Source: Nanobdellota archaeon (GTDB lineage Archaea; Nanobdellota; Nanobdellia; Woesearchaeales; GW2011-AR15). Taken from it: a DNA stretch of 18,215 bases. Positions 5,771 through 13,421 of the stretch are shown one piece after another; the stretch's first letter is position 1, and each line of letters starts with the position of its first letter. The notes under the pieces were generated by a model. That model saw only the letters and a program-made list of their open reading frames with translations, was not told the DNA's origin and searched no databases. The position numbers were made by a program, and so were the translations under genes. Location: positions 1-18,215 of the forward strand of contig JAHIYL010000139.1 of assembly GCA_018815145.1 (NCBI GenBank), read 5' to 3'.

Positions 5771-8254
5771 TCACATAGACCTGATTACTGCTTCAAGTTT
5801 TTGGGTTATTTCAACCGGATCATCCAAAGCAGAAAAATGCATCGGCTTTCCGAATTTAATCCTGGCAGGACCCCTTTTCACCGGAAACTTTGAATGTGGC
5901 GGCATGATATCAAACAATCCTTCAAGTTTGACCGGAACAACAGGCATCTCTGTCTCATTGACAATAAGACCTATCCCGTTCTTGAAGGGACCCATCTTCC
6001 CTGTCCTGGCCCTTGTGCCTTCAGGTGCCAGTGCAAGAGACCAGCCCCTATCCAGAATCTCTGATATATATTCAAATGTCGCTCTTGTATCTGCACGTTT
6101 TTCACTATTTTTATCACGGAATACAGGAAAAGCACCGAAAAGATAATGGAATATCTGCCCCATGAATCTTCCTCTGACACCTTTGCTCTTGAAAAAATAA
6201 TCTGCAGCAGCTCCGGCAGCGATCCTTGACCTGAATCTTATCGGCAGGTGCTTCACAAGTGTGATTCCATCCAGATGGCTTGTATGGTTGATGATGAATA
6301 TTGCAGGTGTCTTAAGTTTTTTTATGTTCTCGCTGCCTATGACAGAAATCCCGCGGATGAATGGAGATGCCAACAGATACAGTATCTCTGTCGTAAGAAA
6401 TCTGAGAGGAAAGAAGAATTGTGAAAACATTAGTCTATTTATTTTTACATCAATTTCAGTCCTACCTGTGGAAATGAGTTTCCTAAGGCCTCTCACTGTA
6501 GTCTTTGAATCTATCAAAAAATTATCAAATAGCTTTCCCATCTTCTCTTCAATCAGGCTTGCAAGCTCTATTATCTTAAGGGAGTCAAAACCAAGATCTT
6601 TGTACAGTCTGGATGATTCTCTGATCTTTTTTGGATCCATATGGCATATCAGCGACAGGACATGGAGCAAATCATCAGAAGTCTCAGAAAAAGACTCTTT
6701 TTTGTCTGTCACTTCTGCAAGTATCTCTCTTCTTTTTATTTTCAGTGTGTGTGTCCTCGGGAAGTCTTTCTTTTTCCATGTTATGAATCTTTGGATCTTC
6801 TGATGAAATTCCAATCCCCTGTTGACGTCTTCAATCATCTTTGATATCTTTTTTTCCGCAGTTTTTTTATCCAAAAGAAGGACAGCCAATATCTCAACAT
6901 CATCACCTTTGTCAATGCCCAGGACACAGGAATCCTTTATCTGCTGATGCTTATTCAGGATATCTTCGATATCCTCAGGATATACATTCAGTCCTGAGGG
7001 CTTCAATATCATGTTCTTTTGCCTTCCTCTGATAAAAACATCTCCTTCTTCATCTATCTCACCTATATCTCCTGTTCTCATCCATCCCTTACAGAACAGA
7101 TTTTTTGTCTCTATCGTATTCTTATAATATCCTTGGGTCACATTCTTTCCTTTGCAGAGTATCTCATTCTCTTTATTCAGCTTCAGCCGCACACCGGGTA
7201 CAGTTCTTCCTACGCTGCCAAGCTTCCGATCATTTTCAGGGGTCAAAGTAAGCACCGGAGAAGTCTCTGTAAGACCATATCCTTTCATGACCTTTACACC
7301 TATGTGTTCCCAGAATTCTTCAGTCTCCAATGGCAGGCTCGCGGCCCCGCACAATACTTTTGAGACTTTGCCGCCAAACTTCTTATGGACGGGCCTGAAA
7401 AGATATCTTCTCAAGAAATGAGGCAATTTTGAGGACAGAAGAAGGGCCTTCTTGAGCTTTCTATAGCTCCCTTTTGTTTTGGCATTCTCCTCAACCTTGT
7501 TTTTGAACATGATAAAAAATGCAGGGACTGTCACTATCACATTGATTTTTTCATGCTGCAGGACACTGACAATCTCTGAAGGCCTTCTGCTCCTCAGCTG
7601 CACAGTCTGTGCTCCGGCAAGGATAGGTATCAGAAAACCTGCAACCTGCTCAAAGACATGGCTCAATGGAAGAAGTGATATGAGACGGTAGTTTCCGGTG
7701 ATATTCAGAACTTTCAGAACTGAAAACATATTCTCATGAAGGTTCTCATGTGTGAGCATGACTCCCTTAGGTTCACCTGTGGTCCCTGAAGTGAACATGA
7801 TCTCCACCAGATCATCCTCTTTTACACCTGGATTTATTTTACCTTTTCTTGTATTTTCCAACAGGTTGTCCAATGTTTCAACATCTATCCTATTCTCAAT
7901 ATTTTCGCAAAAGACTTTGTTGACTGATGTGATCAGCATCTTTGCATCAGTGATCTTCATGAATTTTTTCACAAGCTCTTCGGATGATGAGAAATCTAAT
8001 GGTACGAGCACAACACCATAAAAAATGCTGCCTAAGAATGTATAGAAATACTGCGGGCAGTTGTACGCACAGATAGCTATCCTTTCTCCGGGCTTAATCT
8101 TTTTTTCTTTAAGGAGAGTTATGAATTTCAGGGAGTATGTGTAGATATCCTTGTACAGGTATCTTTTGTACACATATTCTTTTTTCAAAGAGACAAGCCT
8201 TTTGTCAGAATACCTGATAAAGGATTTCCTGAGTGCATTGTTGAGCTTTGACAT
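5771..8254 (-). CDS. Acyl-adenylating ligase / acyl carrier protein / PlsC acyltransferase fusion
   Basis: An 827-residue, three-domain enzyme. Residues about 20-515 are an ANL-family acyl ligase: ATP loop FTSGTTGEPKGV (154-165), GYGLTET (325-331), WMRTGDIGEIDEEGD (391-405), and the C-terminal catalytic Lys in TLKIKR (Lys505). Residues about 525-595 are an acyl carrier domain with DLGFDSLK; Ser558 is the pantetheine site. Residues about 620-827 are a PlsC-type acyltransferase: NHTSHLD (656-662, HX4D with His657 and Asp662) and PEGTR (744-748). The likely sequence is acyl-AMP formation, loading on the built-in carrier, then transfer to a (lyso)phospholipid or similar hydroxyl acceptor, probably at the membrane. 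Bacterial Aas has acyltransferase and ligase in the opposite order and no internal ACP. The gene lies 6 bp after the cupin gene and 9 bp before acpS, in one operon. The acceptor in an ether-lipid archaeon is unknown. Confidence 0.9.
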   Translation of the reverse strand: MSKLNNALRKSFIRYSDKRLVSLKKEYVYKRYLYKDIYTYSLKFITLLKEKKIKPGERIAICAYNCPQYFYTFLGSIFYGVVLVPLDFSSSEELVKKFMKITDAKMLITSVNKVFCENIENRIDVETLDNLLENTRKGKINPGVKEDDLVEIMFTSGTTGEPKGVMLTHENLHENMFSVLKVLNITGNYRLISLLPLSHVFEQVAGFLIPILAGAQTVQLRSRRPSEIVSVLQHEKINVIVTVPAFFIMFKNKVEENAKTKGSYRKLKKALLLSSKLPHFLRRYLFRPVHKKFGGKVSKVLCGAASLPLETEEFWEHIGVKVMKGYGLTETSPVLTLTPENDRKLGSVGRTVPGVRLKLNKENEILCKGKNVTQGYYKNTIETKNLFCKGWMRTGDIGEIDEEGDVFIRGRQKNMILKPSGLNVYPEDIEDILNKHQQIKDSCVLGIDKGDDVEILAVLLLDKKTAEKKISKMIEDVNRGLEFHQKIQRFITWKKKDFPRTHTLKIKRREILAEVTDKKESFSETSDDLLHVLSLICHMDPKKIRESSRLYKDLGFDSLKIIELASLIEEKMGKLFDNFLIDSKTTVRGLRKLISTGRTEIDVKINRLMFSQFFFPLRFLTTEILYLLASPFIRGISVIGSENIKKLKTPAIFIINHTSHLDGITLVKHLPIRFRSRIAAGAAADYFFKSKGVRGRFMGQIFHYLFGAFPVFRDKNSEKRADTRATFEYISEILDRGWSLALAPEGTRARTGKMGPFKNGIGLIVNETEMPVVPVKLEGLFDIMPPHSKFPVKRGPARIKFGKPMHFSALDDPVEITQKLEAVIRSM

Positions 8255-8260
8255 TATGAT

Positions 8261-8524
8261 TTATCCGAATTTATAGTGTTTTCTTATTGGCTCGATGATT
8301 TTCCAGGTGCACTTCAGACCTTTAGCGAATTCAACATAATCACCTGCACCAAATTCAACGATGCTCCCATCTTCTGCTGTCACAATCGCTTTTCCTTCAA
8401 GAACAAGACAGGTCTCGTTTTCATCATATTCCCATGGAAATTCAGATATCTCTTTTTCCCATATCGGCCAATTCTCAGCATTCTTCTTATCTTCTTCATT
8501 TGGTTTTTTTATCAATATATCCAT
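8261..8524 (-). CDS. Small cupin (EutQ/DUF861-like)
   Basis: The 87-residue protein is a single cupin barrel of the short 'cupin_3' kind. It has WPIWEKEISEFPWEYDENET, then CLVLEGKAIVT, FGAGDYVEFAKGLKCTWKI and EPIRKHYKFG, the last being the typical end of this group. The usual histidine-rich metal site of larger cupins is reduced here, so a small-ligand binding or sugar-related role is more likely than an oxygenase. It is the first gene of the operon with the acyl-ligase fusion (6 bp gap) and acpS; how it helps there is unclear. Relatives occur as stand-alone genes in bacteria and archaea with no agreed function. Confidence 0.85.
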   Translation of the reverse strand: MDILIKKPNEEDKKNAENWPIWEKEISEFPWEYDENETCLVLEGKAIVTAEDGSIVEFGAGDYVEFAKGLKCTWKIIEPIRKHYKFG

Positions 8525-8550
8525 TTTAATAAAGATAAATAGGAATCTGA

Positions 8551-8558
8551 TTTTAAAT
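8551..8558 (-). promoter_or_regulatory. Possible TATA box of the cupin-acyl operon
   Basis: On the minus strand this reads ATTTAAAA, centred about 30 bp before ATG 8524. It is slightly farther than at other genes here. A second AT-rich box nearer the gene (8534-8541) would start inside the coding region and is less likely. Confidence 0.35.
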
Positions 8559-8600
8559 GTTACCTAATGAATAGAATTATATTACATGTGTACTTTTGTC

Positions 8601-8679
8601 AATAAAAATAATGGCCAGGCGAACTGAAAGTGAGTAGCATTTTGGTGCAAAATGCGTCTGTGCCATTATTATTTTTATT
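8601..8679. other. Structured 79-bp element (ncRNA, terminator or small mobile-element remnant)
   Basis: Nearly complementary ends, AATAAAAATAATGGC (8601-8615) and GCCATTATTATTTTTATT (8662-8679), extend inward through CAGGC (8616-8620) and GTCTG (8656-8660) with one bulged T (8661). Inside sits a perfect 8-bp hairpin, GCATTTTG/CAAAATGC (8637-8655) with a GTG loop. It is separated from the outer stem by 16 unpaired bases (8621-8636) on one side only. The pairing is too regular to be chance in AT-rich spacer. It lies between the 3' end of metF and the promoter of the cupin operon. It could be a metF terminator, a small RNA, or a MITE-like remnant. I do not recognise a known family. Confidence 0.6.
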
Positions 8680-8714
8680 TTTTCTTATTCAAATGCATAT
8701 AAAATTAGATTACA

Positions 8715-9581
8715 CTAGAACAATTTTTCCAGATGATCATATCTACCCATGCTCATAATATGGACTCCGGCAACCTCATGCTGAAATTGACTGATAAGTT
8801 CCTGTGCAATCCTGATCCCTTCTCTCTTCTGATCTGCTGCATTTTCCATCCTCTCAATAATTTTTTCAGGTATCTTGTTTCCGGGCAGATTATCACTGAT
8901 GAATCTTGCCACTTTTGCACTTGGCAGGATGAACACGCCTGCAAGAATCATGACATCATCTTTTTCAATACCAAATTCTTCGAATCTTTTTAGAAATCCG
9001 GCAAGGATATGACTGTCAAAGACTGCCTGTGTCTGGCAGAACTGTGCTCCTGCATCAATCTTCTTTTTCAGTTTCACCAGCTGACCTTCCGGAAAATCAC
9101 TGTTGGGATTCACAACACAGCCCTTAAAAAAACTTGGGACAGAGCTTATTGTTTTTCCTGAAGACATTGTTCCCTTCTCAATCCCTGAAGTCAGGAAAAG
9201 GAGCTGCACAGAATCAATATCAAATACCTGGCGCGTGTTATTGTCATCTCCTGTCTTTATGGAGTCACCGGTGATTGCAAGGATATTTCTTATTCCCAGC
9301 GGATACGCACCAAGTATATCTGACTGCAGCGCAAGCCTGTTCTTGTCCCTGCAATTGAGCTGCATTATTGGCTCAAGCCTGCTTTGCACAAACAGAGCGC
9401 TGAGTGTGAGAGAAGACATCCGCATCGTCGATCTCTGGTTATCTGTGATATTGAATGCATCGAATGTATTTTTCAGTTTTTTTGCTGCTTTTAGCTCTTT
9501 TGATACATCTACTCCTTTTGGTGGGACAATCTCCAGTGTCTTTACAAATATATTTTTTTTGAGCTTCTGTTCAAGGTTCAT
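8715..9581 (-). CDS. metF: Methylenetetrahydrofolate reductase
   Basis: The 288-residue protein follows the MTHFR TIM-barrel pattern. The N-terminal strand ends in LEIVPPKG (Glu17, the equivalent of the catalytic Glu), followed by QLNCRDKNRLALQSDILGA (74-92), ILAITGD (100-106), and GAQFCQTQAVFD (178-189). It reduces 5,10-methylene-H4folate to 5-methyl-H4folate using a flavin, providing the methyl group for MetH. MetV, encoded just upstream on the same strand, is the zinc/iron-sulfur partner in acetogens and some archaea; together they suggest an electron donor other than plain NADH. The gap to metV is 40 bp and includes its own TATA box (9601-9608), so metF can be transcribed separately. It ends in TAG, followed by the 79-bp structured element. 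Confidence 0.93.
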   Translation of the reverse strand: MNLEQKLKKNIFVKTLEIVPPKGVDVSKELKAAKKLKNTFDAFNITDNQRSTMRMSSLTLSALFVQSRLEPIMQLNCRDKNRLALQSDILGAYPLGIRNILAITGDSIKTGDDNNTRQVFDIDSVQLLFLTSGIEKGTMSSGKTISSVPSFFKGCVVNPNSDFPEGQLVKLKKKIDAGAQFCQTQAVFDSHILAGFLKRFEEFGIEKDDVMILAGVFILPSAKVARFISDNLPGNKIPEKIIERMENAADQKREGIRIAQELISQFQHEVAGVHIMSMGRYDHLEKLF

Positions 9582-9600
9582 TTTATTGTTTTAATGTAGT

Positions 9601-9608
9601 TGTATAAA
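9601..9608 (-). promoter_or_regulatory. TATA box of metF
   Basis: Minus-strand TTTATACA centred about 24 bp upstream of ATG 9581, within the 40-bp metV-metF gap. It gives metF a leaderless promoter of its own in addition to read-through from metV. Confidence 0.5.
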
Positions 9609-9621
9609 TAATATAATTTTT

Positions 9622-10218
9622 TCACTTCCAGTTCTTCGGTTTTCTGTACTGGAGCAGTTCCTTTTCTCTTCCCTGCTTTTTCATCCGCTTGTATATCAGG
9701 ACCCAGGCACAATCCTTATCACCTACCTCACACTTGCCATCCACAGAGCCTCCACAGGGTCCGTTCAAGAGATGTTTTGAACATCGTGTTATCGGGCATA
9801 TGCCTCCAAAATCATTGATTATGCATTCTCCGCAAAGCGAACATTTTTCTGTGAAATGGCCGATCCTCCTCGTAGAGCCGGCATATTTTGAATCAAGGCC
9901 TGAAAACACCGGTTTTTCAATGATATCGCCAACTGTCTGGGTGCCAGTACCACACGAGAGTGAGATTATGCAGTCATACTCAGGAAGATTCTTCAGCTCC
10001 TTTTTGACTATTCTCTCATCACAGGAAATATCTATGACACTTGTGTAGACTACCTGCTTTTCATTGTCTTCCAGAATTTTCTTGAGTTCTTCAACCTCAT
10101 CTTTTCCACCTGTTTTACATAGAGTAGCGCAGTCACCACATCCGAAAATTACTATTTTTTTGCAGTCCCTTATCTTTTCAAGGATATCCTCAATCTTTTT
10201 TTTTTCAGTGACAATCAT
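9622..10218 (-). CDS. metV: MetV-like subunit, partner of methylene-H4folate reductase
   Basis: This 198-residue, cysteine-rich protein matches the MetV family (MTHFR C-terminal domain). An N-terminal GCGDCATLC (Cys27, 30, 34) is followed by CSLCGEC (126, 129, 132), GGICPITRCSK (138-148), LLNGPCGG (150-157), GKCEV (161-165) and DCAWVLIY. In acetogenic bacteria MetV binds zinc and an iron-sulfur cluster and forms a complex with MetF, passing electrons to the flavin. It starts 6 bp after the stop of the membrane-protein gene, so the two are one transcription unit, and metF follows. All expected cysteines are present. The electron donor cannot be told from the window. Confidence 0.88.
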   Translation of the reverse strand: MIVTEKKKIEDILEKIRDCKKIVIFGCGDCATLCKTGGKDEVEELKKILEDNEKQVVYTSVIDISCDERIVKKELKNLPEYDCIISLSCGTGTQTVGDIIEKPVFSGLDSKYAGSTRRIGHFTEKCSLCGECIINDFGGICPITRCSKHLLNGPCGGSVDGKCEVGDKDCAWVLIYKRMKKQGREKELLQYRKPKNWK

Positions 10219-10224
10219 CTTGTT

Positions 10225-10845
10225 CTACACTAACCTCATAAATATCGGACCGACATAATAAAACAAATATGCATTGAAAAGTATGTTCAGTATGCTGAAA
10301 GAAATCATCTTAATAAGCTTTGCCCTGTAGAAGAAAACCAGGACAACATTGATGATGATATTATATAGCAATGCAAAAACACAACCAAGTGCAAAGATGC
10401 TCCCAAAATAATCCTTGGCAAAATATGCAGCATATCCAAGGATCATGTACACCGGTATTGTTGCAATTGAGAATTCTGACACCCTCTGCTCAAATATGTA
10501 TGTCCCAAGTATTGCAAGACCGCCAACAGCAAGACCTGTTCCCGGACCAAACTTGATGCCTGCAATGACAGATGTAAAAAGGATTATCTCTATTGCATTT
10601 GCAAGATGCCTCAGAAGGACAAATCTTCCGATGAAATTTGCCAAACCAAAATTCCTGAATAATACAAATTTTATATATCCAAACAGGCAATTCATGCCGA
10701 TCAGAATTAATATATATACAATATATCTGAGTTTCCGGAATGCCAGGATAAGAGCTATTGTTAGGGACAAAATGAGAAAATTCCGAAGAGTAAACACTTG
10801 GAGAAATTTCTTGTTCCTTGTTTTTTTGATTCTTCGTTTTCCCAT
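10225..10845 (-). CDS. Six-helix membrane protein, possible ECF-type substrate-binding component
   Basis: The 206-residue protein starts with a strongly basic tail (MGKRRIKKTRNKK), consistent with a cytoplasmic N-terminus. About six hydrophobic segments follow (near 22-37, 41-63, 83-110, 124-142, 147-172, 180-198). The central IKFGPGTGLAVGGLAILGTY stretch, glycine-rich inside a helix, resembles the small S components of energy-coupling-factor vitamin transporters, which also have six helices. It is the first gene of the unit with metV (6 bp gap) and metF. Folate, a precursor or cobalamin would be sensible cargo, but that rests on context alone. I do not recognise a specific family, and a general MreD- or DUF-type membrane protein is equally possible. 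Confidence 0.6.
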   Translation of the reverse strand: MGKRRIKKTRNKKFLQVFTLRNFLILSLTIALILAFRKLRYIVYILILIGMNCLFGYIKFVLFRNFGLANFIGRFVLLRHLANAIEIILFTSVIAGIKFGPGTGLAVGGLAILGTYIFEQRVSEFSIATIPVYMILGYAAYFAKDYFGSIFALGCVFALLYNIIINVVLVFFYRAKLIKMISFSILNILFNAYLFYYVGPIFMRLV

Positions 10846-10863
10846 TATTTCATATGGATAAAT

Positions 10864-10874
10864 GCTTATATAAA
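10864..10874 (-). promoter_or_regulatory. TATA box of the membrane protein-metV unit
   Basis: Minus-strand TTTATATAAGC centred about 24 bp before ATG 10845, in the 48-bp spacer after metH. This places the membrane protein-metV genes under a promoter separate from metH and implies a leaderless start. Confidence 0.65.
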
Positions 10875-10893
10875 AAAATAATGCTAACTATTT

Positions 10894-13284
10894 TCATTTT
10901 TTCCCAAGCACCTTCTTGACATCCTCAATTGCCTGCATCGCGTCCTTTGAATAATGCGCACCGATGGATTCTGCATACTCCTCATTCACAACTGCTCCCC
11001 CCACCATCACTGGGATGTTAAGGCCTTCCTTTCTAAGCATCTTGATGACTTTAGGCATCTCAATCATTGTTGTTGTCATTAGCGCTGAAAGACCAATGAG
11101 ACTGGGCCGATGTTCTTTTGCAGCCTTTACAATAGCCTCTTCAGAAATATTTGCTCCAAGATCAATTATCTCATACCCCTGTGTCTCAAGCAGAGCAATA
11201 ACAATATTTTTTCCAATATCATGCACATCATTTTTCACAGTTGCAAAGAGTATCTTTCCTTTATCCCGGACATCATCTTTTTTGAGTTCAATTTTTATCA
11301 TATCAAATGCCTTTTTCATGGCTGCAGCTGAAGACAGCACCTGTGGTAAAAAGATATTGTCGCACTTGAATTCAACTCCTACTTTCTGGAGTGCTGAAAG
11401 AAGTATCTCATTCAGTTCAAGCGGCCTGTACTCATCCAAGGCCCGGGAAACAAGTACTTCAATCTCGTCAGACTCACCATAATAGACAGCATCAAACAGC
11501 TTCTCCTTAAGATTTTTTTCAGATTTTTCAGCTGATCCATCCTTTGCCGGACCTATGCTCTCCTGATCATTCTGCTTTTTTTGAGATTCAATATAATTCC
11601 TGCAATCCTTATCCTTATTCAAAAGAACAAGGCTTGCAGCAAATGTGTCTCGCATAGTCCTATCCATTGGATTGATTATTGCTGCATCAAGTCCGGCCTG
11701 AAGTGCCATTGTCAAAAATGCAGAATTCAATAGTTTCCTGTTCGGCATCCTATGCGATATGTTTGATACACCCAAGACAGTCGAGACCCCTAATTTCTTT
11801 ATTGCAACAACTGCTTTCAATGTCTCTACTGCATTCTTCTGTTCTGCACCAACAGTCGAGACCACACAATCTATCATTATATCCTCTATTGCAATACCTA
11901 TCTTTGTTGCTTTTTCAATGATTTTTTTTGCAAGTGCCACTTTTTGTTCAGCAGTATCTGCAACACCATTCTCATCCAGGCATAATCCAATCACTGCTGC
12001 CCCGTATTTTTTGGCCAATGGCAGCACTGACTCAAGAGAATCTTTTTTTCCATTTACAGAATTGATCAATACTTTTCCATTGGCATTCCTAAGCGCTATT
12101 TCCAGTGCTTCATGGTTTGTTGTGTCAATGACCAGCGGACATTCAACAGTCTCCTGAACCTGGAGAATTGCGTTCTTTAGTATCTCTTTCTCATCGGTCC
12201 CTGGAACACCGACATTTATGTCAAGCAGATCAGCATACATCGACTGCTCGATTGCATCCCTTTTGACAATCGAATATCTCCCCTGCTTCAATTGGTCAGA
12301 CAATTCTTTTCTGTTGGTCGGATTTATCCGCTCACCAATTATGACTGGCCTGTCCAGCTCAACTGTCTTAGTCCTGGATGATAGCATCGTGTATGTCCTG
12401 ACCTCTCTTTTTACAGGTCTCATCCCATCGACCAGTTTCCATATCTCTTTTGTATGCTCAGGTGTTGTGCCGCAGCATGAACCTACCATTGATACACCCA
12501 GATCAGCAAAACTCTTCATGTATTTCGCAAATTCAGCCGGATTTGTCTCATATACTGTATCACCATCAACAAGCCTGGGTATGCCTCCATTTGGTTCCAC
12601 TATCAAAGGAAGCTTTGATTTTTTTACCAGCTGCCTGACAATCGGCTCCACTTGATCAGGCCTTAGGCCGCAGTTCAGTCCAAATACATCAACCCCTAAT
12701 AACTGACAGATGTTGAGTGCTGTCAAAGGGTCAGTCCCTGTAGCTGTCCTTAGATTTGGCTCATAAGTTATCTCCACGACTATCGGCTTGTCTGTAACTT
12801 CTTTTGCTGCAAAAAAAGCAGCTTTCAGATCTTTGACCTCATTGAATGTCTGCAGCATTATGATATCTGCATCTTTGCATGCCCCTATATGCTCCTTATA
12901 CAATTCAAATGCCCTCCCAAAAGCCAGATTTCCGAGAGGCTCAATATACTGTCCTAAGGGAGAGATTGCTGCCAGAACATAAATATCCTTATCATATTCA
13001 TTGGCCAATTTCCTTGCAATCCTTACAGCTGCCCTGTTAATCTCAATAGTCTTATCACCAAGCCCGAACATATCAAGCTTGTATCTGCTCGCTGCAAAAG
13101 TGAGTGCCTCAACAATATCAGCTCCTGCTTCAATATACTGCTTTTGGACAGAATTCACAAGCTCCGGCATCTTGAGATTGAGCTCGTAGATATGCATTGA
13201 ATCAGGAAATTTTCCCTGAAAAAAAGTGCCCATCGCACCATTGACAACTAGAATTTTGTTTTTTAATGCAGTTAAAAAGTCCAT
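10894..13284 (-). CDS. metH: Cobalamin-dependent methionine synthase, lacking the reactivation domain
   Basis: A 796-residue protein (from ATG 13284) with four MetH modules in order. The homocysteine-binding barrel has NGAMGT at 15-20 and zinc cysteines Cys205 (LNCG) and Cys270/271 (GSCCGTTPEH). The pterin-binding barrel has IGERINPTN near 316-324. A charged linker follows at about 560-590. The cobalamin cap and B12-binding Rossmann fold contain DVHDIGKN (686-693), where His688 would be the lower cobalt ligand. It ends at about residue 796, so the C-terminal AdoMet reactivation domain of E. coli MetH is absent, as in Thermotoga-type enzymes. It transfers the methyl of 5-methyl-H4folate to homocysteine. 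A GGGGGT sequence 7 bp before ATG 13284 acts as a ribosome site, so I prefer that start over ATG 13299, which would add five residues. Confidence 0.93.
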   Translation of the reverse strand: MDFLTALKNKILVVNGAMGTFFQGKFPDSMHIYELNLKMPELVNSVQKQYIEAGADIVEALTFAASRYKLDMFGLGDKTIEINRAAVRIARKLANEYDKDIYVLAAISPLGQYIEPLGNLAFGRAFELYKEHIGACKDADIIMLQTFNEVKDLKAAFFAAKEVTDKPIVVEITYEPNLRTATGTDPLTALNICQLLGVDVFGLNCGLRPDQVEPIVRQLVKKSKLPLIVEPNGGIPRLVDGDTVYETNPAEFAKYMKSFADLGVSMVGSCCGTTPEHTKEIWKLVDGMRPVKREVRTYTMLSSRTKTVELDRPVIIGERINPTNRKELSDQLKQGRYSIVKRDAIEQSMYADLLDINVGVPGTDEKEILKNAILQVQETVECPLVIDTTNHEALEIALRNANGKVLINSVNGKKDSLESVLPLAKKYGAAVIGLCLDENGVADTAEQKVALAKKIIEKATKIGIAIEDIMIDCVVSTVGAEQKNAVETLKAVVAIKKLGVSTVLGVSNISHRMPNRKLLNSAFLTMALQAGLDAAIINPMDRTMRDTFAASLVLLNKDKDCRNYIESQKKQNDQESIGPAKDGSAEKSEKNLKEKLFDAVYYGESDEIEVLVSRALDEYRPLELNEILLSALQKVGVEFKCDNIFLPQVLSSAAAMKKAFDMIKIELKKDDVRDKGKILFATVKNDVHDIGKNIVIALLETQGYEIIDLGANISEEAIVKAAKEHRPSLIGLSALMTTTMIEMPKVIKMLRKEGLNIPVMVGGAVVNEEYAESIGAHYSKDAMQAIEDVKKVLGKK

Positions 13285-13291
13285 TATTATT

Positions 13292-13297
13292 ACCCCC
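13292..13297 (-). promoter_or_regulatory. Shine-Dalgarno-like site deciding the metH start
   Basis: Minus-strand GGGGGT, 7 bp before ATG 13284, overlapping the upstream alternative ATG 13299. Such a site is rare in this window, where most genes look leaderless. A TATA-like box at 13331-13340 would begin a leader of about 25 nt that includes it. Confidence 0.5.
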
Positions 13298-13330
13298 ATT
13301 GAACTTATTGATTCCTAAGATAATTGCACT

Positions 13331-13340
13331 CAATAAAAAG
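13331..13340 (-). promoter_or_regulatory. Possible TATA box of metH
   Basis: Minus-strand CTTTTTATTG. A start about 26 bp downstream (near 13309) would give a short leader holding the G-rich ribosome site. Moderate match only. Confidence 0.35.
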
Positions 13341-13388
13341 ATTTCTGAAAACATTATTCTAAAGACAATAAATGTGAAAAGAGAAAAG

Positions 13389-13398
13389 AATAAATATT
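13389..13398 (+). promoter_or_regulatory. TATA-like box of the damaged lipoprotein gene
   Basis: AATAAATATT centred about 28 bp before ATG 13422, giving a leaderless start. It faces away from metH, so the spacer 13300-13421 holds divergent promoters. Confidence 0.45.
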
Positions 13399-13421
13399 AA
13401 TAAATCATTTGGATGATAAAG

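Noticed and set aside
6261..6803. Long open frame on the plus strand opposite the acyl-ligase fusion, and similar ones opposite metF, metV, metH and mutL
   Set aside because: They are antisense shadows of clearly conserved genes, with no recognisable protein pattern or promoter.
8601..8679. tRNA-like reading of the structured element (GTTCGCC near the 3' side on the minus strand)
   Set aside because: No acceptor, D or anticodon stems of the right size; the arms do not fit a cloverleaf.
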